A DNA stretch of 64,000 nt, from NCBI GenBank assembly GCA_023374045.1, contig CM041778.1, positions 92,816,839 through 92,880,838 of the forward strand, read 5' to 3'. Shown one piece after another: positions 46,101-57,444 of the stretch (position 1 is its first letter; each line of letters opens with the position of its first letter). The translations under genes were made by a program, and so were the position numbers. Source of the DNA: Limonium bicolor. Taxonomy: Eukaryota; Streptophyta; Magnoliopsida; Caryophyllales; Plumbaginaceae. Below the pieces are notes generated by a model, which did not search any database, was not told the DNA's origin, and worked only from the letters and a program-made list of their open reading frames with translations.

Positions 46101-47523
46101 GTGAGGAGATGTACGGGTTGAGTAAATACCCAATAACGGTTAGGAAACCTTATTGCAACAATCCACGAAATAAATATGAGTGGAGGGATAAACGAACCTC
46201 CATCGAGAGGATCGAAGTTGTCCAATAATGTAAACATATAAGAAAGGTAAAAGAGACCTAAGGGACTATGTGACTCCCTGAGATACGGTCGACCTCTTAT
46301 ATGAGGAATTTTACCCGTATAAGAAAATATCCTAATGTATGATCATATGATTGTGAGGGTAACCCTTAAACCTAAGATTACCCGAAATTAAGTAAAGTTC
46401 CCAAGGTCATTAGAAACATCGAGAATGATGCTTCTAGACTAATATACATGATATTATTATAACTCCGAGAGAGGAGTGTATGGGAACGAGAGTAGTCCGA
46501 GAGTAGTCGGACCTAAGTAAAAGAGATAGGAACTAAGAGAGAGTTCCGTGAGCTAGTTGAACCTTCCCACCATGCTAGACCCAGAGTAGGGTCGAAACCG
46601 GGGAAGTAAGACTATGCTAGAGAGCCATGAGTTTTGGCTTAAGTATGTAATAAGAGTAACAAGCGTGACGTAGGAGACCTGTAGTGTCTCGGGAATCTAC
46701 AAGAGCTTGAGCATGAATAACCCAAGAGTGCGGGTGAGATAATGAGTATAAATAACCCGAGAGAAAGGGGTGAGTATATGAATGTGTAACCCGAGAGAAT
46801 GGGTAAGTATAAGAATGAGTAGCCCAAGAGAATGGGTGTGTATACGAATAAGTAACCCGAGAGAGCGGGTGAGGTATCGAATAAGTAAACAAGGCATAGT
46901 GAGGAAAACCTCAATGTTAAGAGTAACCAGTTACCACTAACAACATTGTATGTTAGTTAGGAATCGTGTTCCGTGATTGGATGTAGATTCCTTGTGTGAT
47001 ATACATATATATATTGTATTGCCATGATGCATGTTGTTTGATTAAAATGAACTCCATGTATATCCGACCCAAAGTAGTCGGCGTACCGCGGTTAGCACGC
47101 GGTATATGCGAATTTCATGCGCAGCGTAAGCTGACCCCCTGGGGGAACGTTTTTAGTGTGCAGGTACTTGAAGCTGACCACCGTTCGAGAGAGAGAGTAG
47201 GACGGGGACAGTTATGAAGCGTGGGTAGTTAGATCGTAATTACTTATGCATTTAAATGAGGTGTAAGTCCGAGTATGTTATCGGCATCCGTATATTGTAG
47301 ACTCGGTATAGTAAAGAAGTGAAATGAGTATTGTATGTATGAAGTACTCGGTTGATCCAGTCCATCAGACCGTTACTGTATGTGAGAAAGGCCTGGTTAG
47401 CCACATGGGTGGCTAACGGCGTTGTTTCACCCCTCGTGTTGTAATTAGAGTTCCGCTGCGTGAGTAGGAGTAATTAGTAACAGTTTAAGAGGTAATGACG
47501 AGATTAACGGTTGGGGTGTTACA
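43136..47523 (+). mobile_element. Element C 3' LTR
   Basis: It runs from TTTAATACCCCGG to GGGTGTTACA (4388 bp), followed by CCACC (47524-47528), the target duplication. The near identity to the 5' LTR means C is young. It contains the minisatellite at 45288-45472 and the hairpin at 47396-47417. Confidence 0.95.
45288..45472 (+). repeat. GTCCGGGAC minisatellite in C 3' LTR
   Basis: Same three loose units as at 35915-36100, with a few one-base differences. Confidence 0.8.
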
Positions 47524-47528
47524 CCACC

Positions 47529-50500
47529 TTTGTTAGCTTGTTAAGAAAATAAAGAAGACTACTTAAGTACCTTTTTACTTTTTTAAAGCATAAATATCTT
47601 CAAAAGCAAATTCTATCTCATGCTCTCATTTCTTTCTTTCATTTCCCACGGTTTCAAACACCTTCTTCAACCTCTCTTCTCATTCTCTCACGGTTTGCAA
47701 TAGTACTCACCACCATCTCCATCTTTGATCTCTGTAAAATCTAGCTCACTTGTCCAAATCAAAAACAAACACCACCAATCTCTTCCTCTCATCAAGCTCT
47801 TCATTTCTATCTTCTTAAAATTCCAAGACCACCATTTCGGTGCCAAGGAGTTCCACCATTGAAGGAGCTTGAGCTTGTATTTTTACATATTGTTACTCTC
47901 CTTTGCTTCTAGGTAAGGAATCTCAAATAAAAACTTCATTTCCTCCATGTTTTTGTTGTGACCGAAAATACCTATTGAAGGAGCTCTTTGTGTGACTTTG
48001 TTCTAGCTTCATTCCAACTCTTCATGGACTAGGTGGAGTCCTCTCTTGTTAGATATTCAAACTCTCTTCAAAGATCAAAGTAAAACAACTACATTTATGT
48101 TTTTGAAACAATGTAAAATTAGGGTTTACAATGAGATGAAGCTTATAGCTTGAATACTCATTATAATGTTGTATATTGTTTAGAACTTGACAAAGAATCA
48201 AATACCTTACCGGTTTTTAAAGGAAACAAGAAAGAAGTTGTTTGGAAAAGAGGTAAATCTACTAACCTAATGTTGTTTAATGCCTTAGGAGAAATGAGCT
48301 ATAATGCTTGTTAAAACTACCTAAAGAGCAAATGGTGAATGACTAGTAAAGTGTCTCAAGAGCTTAGTAAAAGGCATAAGTGTTGTTGAGTGTATTTGCA
48401 GGTCAAAGGCAAATATATTGTGGAAATTCAATTTGTATGATTTATGCATCTTAAGGGCCTAAGAGCCATGCATTTAAGGGCCTAAGTGCCATGCAATTTT
48501 AAATTATGCACTATATTGTAATGTAGTGTGAATTGGTGTGAAGTTGTGTATGAGAGTGTTCTTGGTGATTCTAGGTGTTCTTGTGTGTTTAATGGAGGAA
48601 AAACAAAGTGTTTAGGCTTAGTAATGTTCTAGGGGAATCCATGTCAAAATTTAGGTAAGAAGCAAAGTTCTAAGTGTTTACATAAGGTTTGGTGAGTTAG
48701 AGTGTTAGGGTTAGGAAATGACTAAGTGTTTTACAGGAGAAGATATAATGTCTTAAGTGTTCTAGATTGTAACAAGGACTTAGGCATGAGCTTGAGGTTT
48801 TAGTATGTACCAAAGTCATTTTGGACTTAGGTAAAGACTTAGGCAAACTTGGTAAAATAAGGAGAAAGTGTAAACTTGGAAAAGAATTTCAAGAATGACA
48901 TAAGGAGTTAGTTGTGAGAAATAATGCTTAAGAGATGATGTTAAGATGAGGAGAAAACATTTGGGATAGTAGTTATCATAGGTATGAAATACCATGGGGA
49001 AAACTAAGGAGGAAATAACATAAGTGTTAAGGAATTTTACAAGGAAATAAGTAAAGACTTAGGAATTAGAAAATGAGAATGAGTTTCATGGATGTTGTAT
49101 GTGGATATAAGGGTACCAAATGTTGTTAGGAAGCATAAGAGGCTTTGGAGAAGTTTGGTGAAGATTTGACAAAGTTTGGGTAAGTTTAGAGGACGTCCGA
49201 CCCAGGGGTCCGACCCAAGTTTGGGTCGGACAGCCTCTGTTAGACGTCAGGAATTGTTCTGGAATGGTCCGACCCAGAAGGGTGGGTCGGACATGGGTCG
49301 GACGGTCATATTTCAAAGGAGGGAAAACGTTTGGAATGGTCCGACCCAGTCGAGTGAGTCAGACGTGGGTCGGACGGGCATGTTTGTAAGGCGGTAAAAT
49401 GTTCTGTAATGGCCGACCCAGAAGGGTGGGTCGGACATGGGTCGGACATGCATGTTCTGAGGTCGATGAAATTCTCTGTAATGGTCCGACCCAGTCGAGT
49501 GAGTCGGACGTGGGTCGGACATGTCTCTGGAATGGTCCGACCCAGAAGGTTGGGTCGGACATGGGTCGGACAAGGTAAGGTTCTTCAGACCCAAAAACCA
49601 CTGGAAGGGTCCGACCCAGGTGTGGTGTGGTCGGACGGTGGGTCGGACATACCAAAACTTGTAAAAAAAAACAGAAAAGAATGTGACTTATGTAGTAAAC
49701 CCTAGGGTGTATAATGAAGGTAACCTAGGGTGAGTTAGACATTTAAACATGTCAAATAATCATGTTAAACACTTAGTAAATTTGGAAGTTAAGTAAGTTA
49801 ATTAACCGACATTCTTGAATCATGTATAGGAGTGACCTACGGTGGAAAACAAATCAAGGCAAGAACCAAGGTATGGTTTTCTTGCAGTCCGTTGTCTACG
49901 GTTTACACCGGCTTTGTGTGTTGTATGTTTTTCTGTGTGTTTATGACGTTATAAGATTTAAACATGTAATGAGTTACAGTTGTTCATGTTATTGTGATGT
50001 TATGTTGTGACTCATTTCCTTTGTGTGTGTCTAACATGACTTACCACTTATTGTGTATTGGTTGTTAAGTTCCACCAAGAACTTCTAACAAGTGTTAACT
50101 GGGAAGTGAGGAATCCGGTTGTCCGGTCATGCATGTAAGTTAAGAGTAGATATCTAAATCAGATTCGACTCTTATTTGTTAAGATTGTTCTCCTTAACTG
50201 GCGTCGATCTCCCGCTAGCTTCTCCAAAGCTTACCTATTCTGACTATGATCGGTTAGTGGGAACATGTGTTGTGTGGTGTGTTCGGGTCACTAATCCGAA
50301 CCATCTGTGACTTAAGTTACTCGTTCGACTAACAGAACGGTAATGAGTGTGTGTAACGAGCTTAACATGAGGGTGAATCATTCTCTAGGCTCTTGTGTTA
50401 TTGACCCTTGTGGTTTGTATTGTGGAACGAAGATCCACTGTGTATGTGATGTTGTGCTGTACGCTATGATGTTATGCAACATGTTATGTTATGTTATGTA

Positions 50501-51017
50501 TATAAATGAATGCCATGTTATCATGACAATTAGTTGCGCGTATCCCGGTAGCCGATGGGCTGCGCGTTAACATACCAGCCAAGGGTTGCTGACCCCCTCG
50601 GGGGATCCATAGTTCTTATAGTGCAGGATGAGGATCGAAGAAGCGGAGTGGCTCTAGATCTAGGATGTGGTTTACTTTTGTGTACTTTTGGATGTTGGCC
50701 CGGGATGCGCCTGTGCTCCTGTGGCGTGGTATATATTTGGTTTTGACAGTTTACAATGATGTTTAACAGTGAAGGATGTATGTAATACTCGGTATTGTAT
50801 ATGATGTATTTATGGTTTAGTTTTATGCTCGGGAGTCTGATCATCAGACCGGTACACTGTATTTTTATTCTGCCTTGTCAACCACGTGGGGGGTTGACGG
50901 GCGGTTTTTGTTTGTTTGTTGTTTTTTTTTTAGCACCGATCGCGTTAGAGTTTACTGTTAGTTAGTTATGTCCGAGGCGACTTCATGTGAGTGTTATGTG
51001 GTAGTAGGGGTGTTACC
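47529..51017 (+). mobile_element. Element B 5' LTR, second part
   Basis: It continues the B LTR after element C (TTGTTAGC... as at 58013) to the end GGGGTGTTACC at 51017; the final base should be A. Together with 33210-33777 it gives about 4.06 kb, against 4.02 kb for the 3' LTR. It contains a CT-rich leader-like stretch (47620-47700), a GTCCGACCC minisatellite, and the hairpins near 50570 and 50877. No gene is supported. Confidence 0.95.
49195..49649 (+). repeat. GTCCGACCC/GGGTCGGAC minisatellite in B 5' LTR
   Basis: About seven units of roughly 60-70 bp with the core GGTCCGACCCAGAAGGGTGG followed by GTCGGACATGGGTCGGAC. Each unit is self-complementary. The 3' LTR copy is at 59663-60110. Confidence 0.85.
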
Positions 51018-51022
51018 AAAAG

Positions 51023-51051
51023 TGGGTATCAGAGCGATACTTCGCTCTGAT
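51023..51051 (+). other. Element B primer-binding site inside a 10-bp stem-loop
   Basis: TGGGTATCAGAGC (51023-51035) is the initiator-Met primer site with one extra G. ATCAGAGCGA (51028-51037) pairs perfectly with TCGCTCTGAT (51042-51051) around a TACT loop. Confidence 0.8.
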
Positions 51052-51910
51052 GACTAGAATACCGAGCTTAGGGAATATACCGAGTTAGGAAACCTAACTA
51101 CAGTTACTTCAGTGAAACATTATGGAAAGGTTAACCACTAACTAAGTGTGGAGATACCTTATTGTCGGGAAGCGTTACAACCGTTGGACCGATAAGTGTG
51201 CAAGCATCTTGCTAATAAATATTCATGTGAATTCAGATGGTAGTAGACCGCGAGGTAGAGGCCGCGGAAGCGGTACTGGTAACGTGAGTGACCAGGGCGA
51301 GAACACTACGGCTCAGGTTATGGCTGAGGCTGTAGCAGCCGCTGTAGCCCAGATGGTACCCCAGCTTGTAGCTGCGATACAGCAGGGCAGATGCCCGGAG
51401 TTCACCACCACCCCCGCCACCGCCACGAGAGACCAATGGGTCAAGGCATTGGTAGACTTGAGACCCCCTTCATTTCATGGGGAGACCGACCCACGTAAGC
51501 TGGAGGCGTACATCTCCGAGTTGGAGACCGCCTACGAGACCTTGCTGTACCTGCAGAGGCTAAGGTCCGTCTTGCCGCTTACTACCTGAAGGGTTCGGCA
51601 CAGAAACTGGTGGAAGCTTGTGAGAGAGGACCGGATGACGGATCCTCAGTTTGGATGGAGGGAGTACACGGCTCTACTGCGAGCCAAATACTACCCTGTG
51701 CACGTTCAAGAGGCCAAGCGCCTGGAGCTGGATAGTCTGAGGCAGGGGGACAAGGTGTCGGTTGATGAGTATTACACTGCATTCACCGGCCTTATCCACC
51801 TGTTACCGACCTGGGATACTCGAACCGGGTGCTGGTAAACCGTTTCTATAACGGTCTCAGCCACCGTCTTCGCTATGGGATGGGGCCAGCTGAGTATACT
51901 ACCTACGCAG

Positions 51911-52012
51911 GTAATTTAAATAAAGAGTGATGTGAATATGTGTAGTCTACAAGTGAGTATTAATGTGAGTTGTGAGTATGTATTGCGGGGCATGACTGAC
52001 ATCCAAATTCAG
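51911..52012 (+). other. Putative intron 1 in element B gag
   Basis: CGCAG|GTAATT ... ATTCAG|GAGTGC, 102 bases, at the homologous place to 5530-5615 in A but with unrelated inner sequence. The exon sequence on both sides is conserved. Confidence 0.7.
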
Positions 52013-52270
52013 GAGTGCTATCATGCCGCTGCTAAGGTGGAGATCACCGTCCGTCTGAGGGACGAGGAGAATGCGCACAAGCGCAAGGCCACGAGCGAGG
52101 GCCAGAGTCCGCAGGGGTACGGGGAGGAAAGAAGAAGAAGAAACCTTATCCCCAGCCCCAGAAGAGTCACCCAGGGTGACAAGGGCCAAGCCCAAACCAC
52201 CACAGCTGAGAGCCCACTGAAGCTCACATATGCTTATGCGGTGAAGCCCTACGCTCCTACCCACCTAAGG

Positions 52271-52352
52271 GTAATTATTTAATCTTGTGTGATAAGTTGA
52301 AGTGTATGTTGATAAGTTGAAGACAAGTATTGATTGTGTATTGTGATAGCAG
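52271..52352 (+). other. Putative intron 2 in element B gag
   Basis: CTAAGG|GTAATT ... ATAGCAG|CTAGC, about 82 bases. The exact acceptor is uncertain, as the phase does not fit perfectly, probably because of nearby indels. It corresponds to 5886-5978 in A. Confidence 0.5.
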
Positions 52353-52818
52353 CTAGCACGGGCTCTGGACCGGAGCGCCACTATTGTAAGTGGTGCAATG
52401 GAGACCACCCCGGCAAGGACTGCAAGGGAAATGAGGTGCAGTGTCGTTACTGCGAGAAGTGGGGTCACCGTGACCACGAGTGTTACCGGAACCCCAACAG
52501 CAGAGTCAACAAGCCCAGGGGCAGTGGAAGGGTAAGGCCACAGCAGCTATTGATGGCCCGAAGACGGCTAACCAGCCACCCACAGATCAGAGGCACACTG
52601 ATTCCCAGAAGGGGAAGGGGTCGGGACCTAGCAAGGCCACCCTGAATGGTGGACCGGTCTGAGGCGCCAGGGCCCTCTTCTAGACCAGGTACCCGCCTAA
52701 ACTGTTGAATGTAATAAGTGATTGCATACCGCATTTCATGCATGTGTGTACTAGTGAGTCCAAGTGTATTATCATGTGAGTAAAAAGTTAAAGTATAGTG
52801 TGAAAGACACCTAATTAG

Positions 52819-53569
52819 ATAATTCTAAACTTAAAGGAACCTTCAATATGTTATCCAATCCCACCCACACCAAACCCTGAAGAAACCACCATCAACATCA
52901 CCGACTTTCCAATGGAGCAATGTCAGGTTATCCAGCCAGGTATGATACTCTTAAATGGATACCTGACACCGGAAGCACAAATCCATGTCATCAGACGATG
53001 CGACGAACTTGGAGCTAAACCTGGAGGTTTCTACACACCCGAATATCCGAACGGATCAAGAATGCAATTGAAGATGATGTGCATGGTAAGGACTGGAACC
53101 CTTACACCAAGTCATATCAAGAAGTGCGAGCTGAAGATGGAGCAAAAGTACCAAGTATACCTGAGGAGTTCCGTGCGGTCGTTATCACGCCGTGGGAATT
53201 GCTCAACAAGTTGAAACGGATTCAATTCCAGATGTGAAAGCAGATTTGTGTATTGTGAACTTCTACCAGAAAGGTGGACGTTTAGGTTTACACCAAGACA
53301 GGACGAGTCACCCGAGTCTCTAAGTAAGGGAGTACCCGTGGTGTCTTGGTCCATTGGTGATACCGCAGTGTTTGTGTATGGCGAGCAGAAGCGTGCTGAT
53401 CTCGCAAGGAAGTTAATACTAAAGTCAGGGATGTATTAATCATGGGTGGGCAGTCAAGGATGCTATACCATGGCATCAGGAAGATCAAACTGAATACCGC
53501 ACCGTCGCAGTGATCAATGCCACACACATGAAACCTGGACGTTTGAATTTGACCTTCAGACAATTCTAA
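52819..53569 (+). pseudogene. AlkB-type 2-oxoglutarate/Fe(II) dioxygenase module in element B (frameshifted)
   Basis: This is the orthologous module to 6495-7309. The homology begins right after TTAG at 52818, without an ATG there; the first in-frame ATG is 52912 (MEQCQVIQPGMILLNGYLTP), which keeps the whole conserved core. Then come LGAKPGGFYTPEYP and MQLKMMC, a one-base loss near 53087, GKDWNPYT-like sequence in the shifted frame, and CIVNFYQKGGRLGLHQD. Iron ligands His (53291-53293) and Asp (53297-53299) and the distal His in YHGIRKI (53469-53471) are present, as is the Arg in GRLNLTF (53540-53542). It ends RLNLTFRQF and a stop at 53567-53569, the normal end of the plant family. At least four one-base losses break the frame (near 53087, 53195, 53300 and 53430). 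Despite these, amino-acid agreement with A is high along the module, which points to long conservation before the indels. Confidence 0.85.
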
Positions 53570-53681
53570 AGCCTTGTATAATTGTGTAATGTGTTAAGCC
53601 AGTAAATGTTAAGGGAGTTATGTATATGTTAAGTTATATCAACCATGTAAACCAACAATTTGTAAAGAGAAGGTGTTAATG

Positions 53682-53687
53682 AATAAA
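53682..53687 (+). promoter_or_regulatory. AATAAA poly(A)-like signal after AlkB (element B)
   Basis: It lies 112 bases after the AlkB stop and about 65 before the acceptor at 53753; the distance to the acceptor is almost the same as in A. Confidence 0.4.
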
Positions 53688-53753
53688 GTGGAGTTATTGA
53701 AGTATATCAAACCGTGTTGTTACCCAGTACTTATTAGTTTGCCAATGAATTAG

Positions 53754-56700
53754 GCTGTGCACTCGGAACGGGAGGTACATTGAGTGTCTGCAATGAGGCA
53801 GAAGCCGGCAAGAGCGGCACAATCCTCACCGGTACCTTTCCAGTCAATGGCGTGGATGCTCGATCTTGTTCGACTCTGGAGCCTCACACACATTTATTTC
53901 GCTATCTTTGCGAAGAGGCTGGGGTTAGATGGTGATGAGATGCCAGACTTCTTGGTCACTCTCCCATCGAAAGAGCGGATCAGGTGTACCCGCTACCACC
54001 GAGATGCTGTTGTAAGAATCAGAGGTGAAGAGTTCCCGATCGACCTGATAGAGTTCGACGGACTTGGATTTGATGTGATTGTCGGGATGAACTGGTTGGA
54101 GCGGTACAAGGGCAGAATCCTATGTGCCGAGCATCGACTGCTTCTTCGGAGTCCATCTGGGGTTACCATATCATACCGCCAGAGGCCCAGAGCCTTCGAC
54201 ACAGATCATCACCGCCATGGCCATGTATCGTGAGTTACGACGAGGGAGTGATGTATACCTCTGCTATGTCCAGGACATAGAGAGAGACCCAGAGTTTAGT
54301 TTGATGTGCCGGTAGTGTCGGAGTTTCCTGATGTATTTCCTAAGGAACTGCCGGCATGCCGCCAGCACGAGAGGTTGAGTTTGAGATTGACTTAGTTCCG
54401 GGTACTGGACCCATTGCGAAGCACCTTATCGTATGGCTCCAGCAGAGATGACAGAGCTCAAGGAGCAGCTGAGAGACCTACTCAACAAGGGCTTTATCCG
54501 CCCTAGTTTTTCACCATGGGGAGCGCCGGTCCTCTTCGTGAAGAAGAAGGACGGTAGCCTCCGCCTGTGTATTGATTATCGGGAGCTGAATGATGTTACG
54601 GTGAAGAACCGTTACCCTTTACCACGCATCGACGATCTATTTGATCACTGAGGGGAGCATCAGTATTCTCCAAGATAGACCTACGTTCCGGATACCATCA
54701 GATTGCCATCCGTGACAGTGATATCGAAAAGACAGCATTCAGACTAGGTATGGGCACTATGAGTTCACAGTTATGCCGTTTGGCTTGTCAAATGCACCAG
54801 CAAAGTTCATGGACTTAATGAACCGCTTGTTCCAAGATCAGTTGGACAATCAGTGGTAGTCTTCATCGATGATATTCTTGTGTATTCGAAATCAGAGGTG
54901 AGCACGAAAGCCACCTGAGAATGTGTTACAAACATTGAGGAGGAATCAGTTGTATGCAAAGTTTTCGAAATGTGAATTTTGGTTGAACCAAGTATCCTTT
55001 CTTGGACATGTGATTTCTGAGGCCGGGATCGCTGTTGATCCGGCAAAGATTGATGCAGTGCGCACCTGGCCTAGGCCGAAGACAGTTACCGATATCAGGA
55101 GCTTCCTCGGTCTGGCAGGTTACTATAGGAGGTTTGTGAAGGACTTCTCCAGTGTCTCGAAGCCGATGACTTCCTTAATGAAGAAGGATGCACCATTCGA
55201 GTGGACAGTCGACTGTGAGAGTTCTTTCACGAGTCTCAAGGATGCTCTGACATCTGCACCGGTCCTGACTATACCAGACGGTCCAGATGGTTTTGAGGTC
55301 TACTGCGACGCATCAGGTAGAGGTATGGGTTGTGTATTGATGCAACACGGGAAGGTCGTAGCATACGCCTCCCGACAGCTGAAGAAGCATGAGGAGAACT
55401 ACCCTACCCACGACTTAGAATTGGGTGCCATTGTCTTCGCATTGAAGATATGGCGACATTATTTGTATGGGGTAAGTGTGACAATCTATTCTGACCACAA
55501 AGCTTAAAGTACTTGTTCACTCAGAAGGAGTTGAACATGAGGCAAAGAAGGTGGGTTGAATTTCTGAATGACTACGATATTAATCTGCAATATAAAGAGG
55601 GTAAGGCAAATGTGGTAGCTACGCATTGAGTCGCCGAGCACACTCTCTCCATTCGCTAGTCTCTCATACTGGCTTGGTTGAAGAGGTGCGGAGTGCTCAG
55701 ATGACGGATCAGTATATGCTGGAGATCCGGCAGAAGCTTATTGATGGCACATTCGAGGGTCAGAAGTACGACTTCAGACTCCACGATGATGACCTGATTA
55801 GGCTGAATGGCCATTGTGTATACCTAGGAGTAGCGCTGAGTTGAAGGAGCGCATATTGAGTGAATCCCATTGTTCTCTACTACTTCGATTCACCCCGAGC
55901 TTCAAAGATGTATAAGGGTATGAAAAGATATTTTTGGTGGACTGGAATGAAAAAGATGTAAGTGATTATGTGTTGAGGTGTCTCACTTGCCAGAAGGTCA
56001 AGTTTGAGCACCGACGGCCTGGTGGTATGGTACAGCCAATGCCAGTGCCTGAGTGGAAGTTCCATGATATTCCATGGACTTTGTAGTAGGGCTTCCGCCT
56101 ACAAGGGGAGGTCTGAATATGATATGGGTTGTAGTTGACCGACTGACCAAGGTGGCCCGATTCATTCCGATGAAGGACACTTGGAAAGTGGCAAGATTGG
56201 CAGAACTCTTTGATAAAGAAATTGTAAGACACCATGGTGTACCGAAAACGATTGTATCTGACAGAGATACCAGATTCTTATCCAGATATTGGAAGTCTAC
56301 ACGAGAGGCATTGGGTACTGAATTGAAATTGAGTACAGCGTTTCACCCACAGACCGATGGTCAGAGTGAGCGCACCATACAGACACTTGAGGATATGCTA
56401 CGTGCTTGTGCACTTGACTTTCAGACCAGCTGGATTGATAAGTTACATCTGATCGAGTTTAGTTACAACAACAGTTACCATGCTTCGATCAAGATGTCTC
56501 CCTTCCAGGCCTTGTACGGTAGACCATGCCGCACGCCTTTATGCTGGGATGAGTCGAGTGAGACGGTCATTATAGGACCAGAGTATCTTGAACAAGTTCA
56601 GGCAGAAGTTCGCCAGATCCGGGCTAACATGAAGGCAGCTCAGGATAGACAGAAGTCGTACGCAGATGTGCGCAGATGTGACCTGGAGTTCGCCGTGGGC

Positions 56701-57113
56701 GATCAGGTATTTTGAGAGTATCCCCCATGAAGGGAGTATTTCGTTTTGCCAGAAGGGCAAGTTGAGCCCAAAATATGTGGGGCCTTATGTTGTGACGGAG
56801 CGGATCGGCCCGGTAGCCTATAGACTAGATCTACCCGCCGAGCTGGGCAAGGTACATGATGTATTTCATGTGTCCCAGTTGAAAAAGTATATGTCTCATC
56901 CGTCTCATGTGCTTCAGCCTGAAAGGCTAACCTTAGAGCCGACCATGCGATCAGTGGAGACTCCGGTACGGATCTGGATACTAAGACTCGAGACACTCGC
57001 CATAAGTCTGTGAGACTGGTGAAAGTTCTTTGGTCTAACCAGGACGTTGAGGAGGCCACTGGGAGCTGGAAGATAAGATGAAGGCGAAGTACCCGTCATT
57101 GTTTACTTCTTAG
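53754..57113 (+). pseudogene. pol: Element B pol: protease to chromodomain-like tail, many frameshifts
   Basis: Same domain order as the pol of A. Protease: an FDSGASHTF region near 53870 and [36 protein letters not shown] and [11 protein letters not shown] near 54860. RNase [19 protein letters not shown] and [11 protein letters not shown], with YSDHKA near 55490 and the VADALSR region broken near 55620. Integrase: [38 protein letters not shown] and TDGQSERTIQ. The C-terminus near 57020-57113 (VLWSNQDVEEAT...) ends at TAG 57111-57113. A dozen or more lone base losses (for example near 53855, 54300, 54420, 54645, 54745, 54895, 55505, 55620, 56070, 56715, 56975) break the frame, yet the protein in between is almost unchanged relative to A. 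Confidence 0.9.
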
Positions 57114-57127
57114 TCCTTATGTGTATA

Positions 57128-57163
57128 GGGTACGGGGCGTACCCCCTTTTTAAGGGGGGTAGA
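57128..57163 (+). other. Second polypurine tract with hairpin (element B)
   Basis: GGGTACGGGGCGTACCC folds, followed by CCTTTTT and AAGGGGGGTAGA (57152-57163), identical in core to the true tract 280 bases downstream. Confidence 0.6.
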
Positions 57164-57430
57164 GCCGTTTCGGTTATGTGTGTACGACGTGTATTTGAAT
57201 ACATCGTCTATGTTATGTTGTTATGTTACAGACCGTTGTGTCTGAATGATGTGGATAATGTTGTATGGACCTTGTGTCCAATGTTTGTACCCGATGTTAT
57301 GTTGTATGGACCTTGTGTCCAATGTTATGTAAGTGTGTTGTTAATGATGTATGGATAGTGTTTATAAGTATTCCCGTGTTCTAATATTTAGGATATGTGG
57401 AAGTATGAACTTTGAGGGCAAAGTTCTTTT

Positions 57431-57444
57431 AAGGGGGGTAGATT
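57431..57444 (+). other. Element B polypurine tract
   Basis: TAAGGGGGGTAGAT immediately before the 3' LTR start TGAAATACCCC. Confidence 0.85.

Larger units (their letters stand above)
51237..52688 (+). pseudogene. gag: Element B gag (three exons, several one-base indels)
   Basis: Same architecture as element A's gag. An Arg/Gly-rich start (GSRPRGRGRGSG, in the frame just after the ATTCAG) leads to an Ala/Val/Gln-rich stretch, then the capsid: DLRPPSFHGETDPRKLEAYI, AAYYLKGSA, RAKYYPVHVQEAKRLELDSL and VDEYYTAFTGL. One-base losses near 51553, 51600 and 51815 break the frame. After intron 1 it reads ECYHAAAKVEITVRLRDEE; after intron 2 it has two zinc knuckles, CKWCNGDHPGKDC and CRYCEKWGHRDHEC. 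The last exon changes frame once before the donor at 52688. Nearly all codon differences from A are substitutions that keep the amino acid or its class, while the frame is broken by lone missing bases, so sequencing error or recent decay is likely. Confidence 0.8.
52689..53753 (+). other. Putative long intron 3 of element B, enclosing the AlkB module
   Basis: ACCAG|GTACCC ... GAATTAG|GCTGTGC, 1065 bases, against 1074 in A. The splice joins ...R-P-G to C-A-L-G-T in phase 1, matching A. TTAG (52815-52818) directly precedes the AlkB homology, in the place of the inner acceptor of A. Confidence 0.6.

Noticed and set aside
49195..49649. Possible CRISPR-like array
   Set aside because: Regularly spaced palindromic words, but the spacers are related to each other and the DNA is plant LTR; this is a minisatellite.
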